Positions 6,608 through 7,283 of a stretch of 7,283 bases of DNA are shown here, piece after piece. The notes below the pieces were generated by a model. The model was not told where the DNA came from and did no database searches. It was given only the letters and a program-made list of their open reading frames with translations. The DNA lies in NCBI GenBank assembly GCA_029256645.1, contig JAQSXM010000169.1, positions 1 to 7,283 of the forward strand. Reading direction: 5' to 3'. The position numbers and the translations under genes were made by a program. The DNA is from Sporomusa sp. (GTDB lineage: Bacteria > Bacillota_C > Negativicutes > Sporomusales > Sporomusaceae). Each line of letters begins with the position of its first letter. The stretch's first letter is position 1.

Positions 6608-6636
6608 TTGACAGCCATTTAAAGGTAATATATACT
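6608..6636 (+). promoter_or_regulatory. Sigma-70-type promoter P2
   Basis: TTGACA at 6608-6613, a 17-base spacer and TATACT at 6631-6636 form a near-perfect promoter, with an expected start near 6643. The preceding bases match P1 (ATTGACA in both), and GGTAATAT occurs in both promoters, at 1051-1058 and 6624-6631. It points at the second permease, but terminator T3 lies between. Confidence 0.75.
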
Positions 6637-6649
6637 TAATCTAAATTAT

Positions 6650-6671
6650 GGCTGATCAGAGAACTGAAGGC
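6650..6671 (+). promoter_or_regulatory. Leader element copy 2
   Basis: GGCTGATCAGA then GAACTGAAGGC repeats the words at 1077-1100, again between a -10 box and a terminator. Its 3' part is the left arm of T3. The GGCT at 6650-6653 could alternatively pair with AGCC at 6693-6696 in the right arm of T3, which would give a competing fold; this is inference. Confidence 0.5.
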
Positions 6672-6715
6672 TAGGAATTCACAGGAATTCTTAGCCTTCA
6701 GTTTTTTATTTTCAA
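6661..6715 (+). terminator. Strong intrinsic terminator or attenuator T3
   Basis: An 18-bp stem, ACTGAAGGCTAGGAATTC (6663-6680) with GAATTCTTAGCCTTCAGT (6685-6702), has a single G-U pair, an ACAG loop and six T at 6702-6707. It can end the flavoprotein-ferredoxin transcript. It begins only about 20 bases after the expected P2 start, so it must also cut P2 transcripts, leaving an RNA of roughly 65 bases unless read-through occurs. Confidence 0.9.
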
Positions 6716-6750
6716 AAATAAAGCTTAGCGAAGAAGGGGGGGGAGCATCA

Positions 6751-7283
6751 ATGAAACGAGTTACTCTTTGGCTGAAAGAAAACTATCTTGCATTAGTAGC
6801 GCCAGTTATCCTTTTGGCTATCTGGGAAGCTGCCGGTCAATTCGGTTTGATTCGGGCCAACCTTTTGCCAAGGCCTTCCGTCATTGCCGTTATGTTGGTC
6901 GAGTTGCTGTCTTCCGGAGAACTGCTTGTTCATTTAGGGGTTAGCATTCTGCGGGTTGCCGAAGGCTTTATCATCGGGGCAGTGCTTGGTGTACTGGTTG
7001 GTGTGCAGGTAGCACTGGTAAAAAAACTGCGGGTAGCGGTTAGCCTGATTTTCGGGATACTCAGGCCCATTCCGGTAATCGCCTGGATTCCGGTACTGAT
7101 TCTGTGGATGGGGATTGATGAAGGCTCAAAAATAACGGTTATTGCCATCGGCAGCTTCTGGACTGTACTGGTAAGTGTGGTTCAGGGGATTCGTAATGTA
7201 GATAAAAAGTATTTAGAAGTGGCCACAATCCTGGAGAAAGATCATATGACGCTGTTAACCAAGGTTATTTTACCGGCAGCACT
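6751..7283 (+). CDS. Second ABC transporter permease, SsuC/TauC type (partial, runs off the 3' edge)
   Basis: The frame is open from ATG 6751 to the window end, giving 177 codons plus two bases with no stop. The protein starts MKRVTLWLKENYLALVAPVI, with the first membrane helix near 14-28, then LLPRPSVI, the usual periplasmic segment of SsuC proteins. LRPIPVIAWIPVLILW (104-119) is the family's central loop, matching LRPIPQISWIPV in the first permease. The coupling loop begins near the window end (LEVATILEKD...KVILPAA) and also lacks the usual glycine of the EAA motif. The ribosome site lies in an eight-G run followed by AG (6736-6745), five bases before the ATG. It is a distinct paralogue of the permease at 2893, behind its own promoter P2. 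The binding protein and ATPase partners are presumably downstream. Confidence 0.9.
   Translation, partial: MKRVTLWLKENYLALVAPVILLAIWEAAGQFGLIRANLLPRPSVIAVMLVELLSSGELLVHLGVSILRVAEGFIIGAVLGVLVGVQVALVKKLRVAVSLIFGILRPIPVIAWIPVLILWMGIDEGSKITVIAIGSFWTVLVSVVQGIRNVDKKYLEVATILEKDHMTLLTKVILPAA

Noticed and set aside
6648..6674. Eight-codon frame (MADQRTEG) in the P2 leader, suggestive of a leader peptide
   Set aside because: It has no ribosome-binding site, lies almost at the transcript start, and the matching leader at 1077-1100 has no ATG and an in-frame stop, so the frame is not conserved between the two copies.
6675..6690. Two GAATTC sites as a restriction-scar or cloning artefact
   Set aside because: They form the two inner arms of a continuous 18-bp terminator stem, so the duplication is explained by the hairpin.
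1..7283. CRISPR array, tRNA or rRNA gene, transposon or attachment site
   Set aside because: No spaced direct repeats, cloverleaf, rRNA-like stretch, transposase or terminal inverted repeats were seen on either strand. Nearly all sequence is taken up by conserved plus-strand genes.

Overview
The window looks like a piece of an anaerobic, moderate-GC Firmicutes-type chromosome. Shine-Dalgarno sites are strong and G-rich, TTG is a probable start in one gene, intrinsic terminators carry U-runs, and two genes belong to an oxygen-sensitive glycyl radical system. A spore-forming or Negativicutes-type anaerobe such as a Sporomusa relative is a guess from style, not a demonstrated placement. All genes are on the plus strand.

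Layout. (1) 1-83 is the last 26 codons of a glycyl radical enzyme, still carrying its radical-site GYSAYF segment, followed by its radical-SAM activase (92-1021). (2) 1016-1150 holds a near-consensus sigma-70 promoter inside a large inverted repeat, a short leader and an intrinsic terminator. (3) 1213-1569 is a small DUF2294/MpsC-family protein, then a terminator (1619-1662) and a G-rich 5' region. (4) 1767-6563 is a tight operon: a lipoprotein substrate-binding protein, permease and ATPase of the sulfonate/nitrate/taurine ABC family, then a 616-residue flavoprotein resembling adenylylsulfate reductase alpha (AprA) and a 75-residue two-cluster ferredoxin overlapping it by one base. (5) 6608-6715 is a second promoter-leader-terminator arrangement resembling the one at 1030-1150. 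(6) 6751-7283 is the start of a second SsuC-like permease, cut by the window edge.

How they may work together. The ABC transporter probably imports a small oxyanion or organosulfonate. The AprA/AprB-like pair would then carry out a two-electron redox step on the imported compound or its product, with electrons passing through the ferredoxin. The AprA-like protein keeps the FAD frame and a GHS histidine motif but, by my alignment from memory, lacks the arginine that contacts APS in true AprA, so its substrate is probably not APS. No ATP sulfurylase, Qmo or sulfite reductase gene is visible. The most likely undescribed items are this transporter-linked AprAB-like module, a candidate oxygen-independent sulfonate or sulfur pathway, and the repeated promoter-leader-terminator cassette that may attenuate genes on both sides of it.
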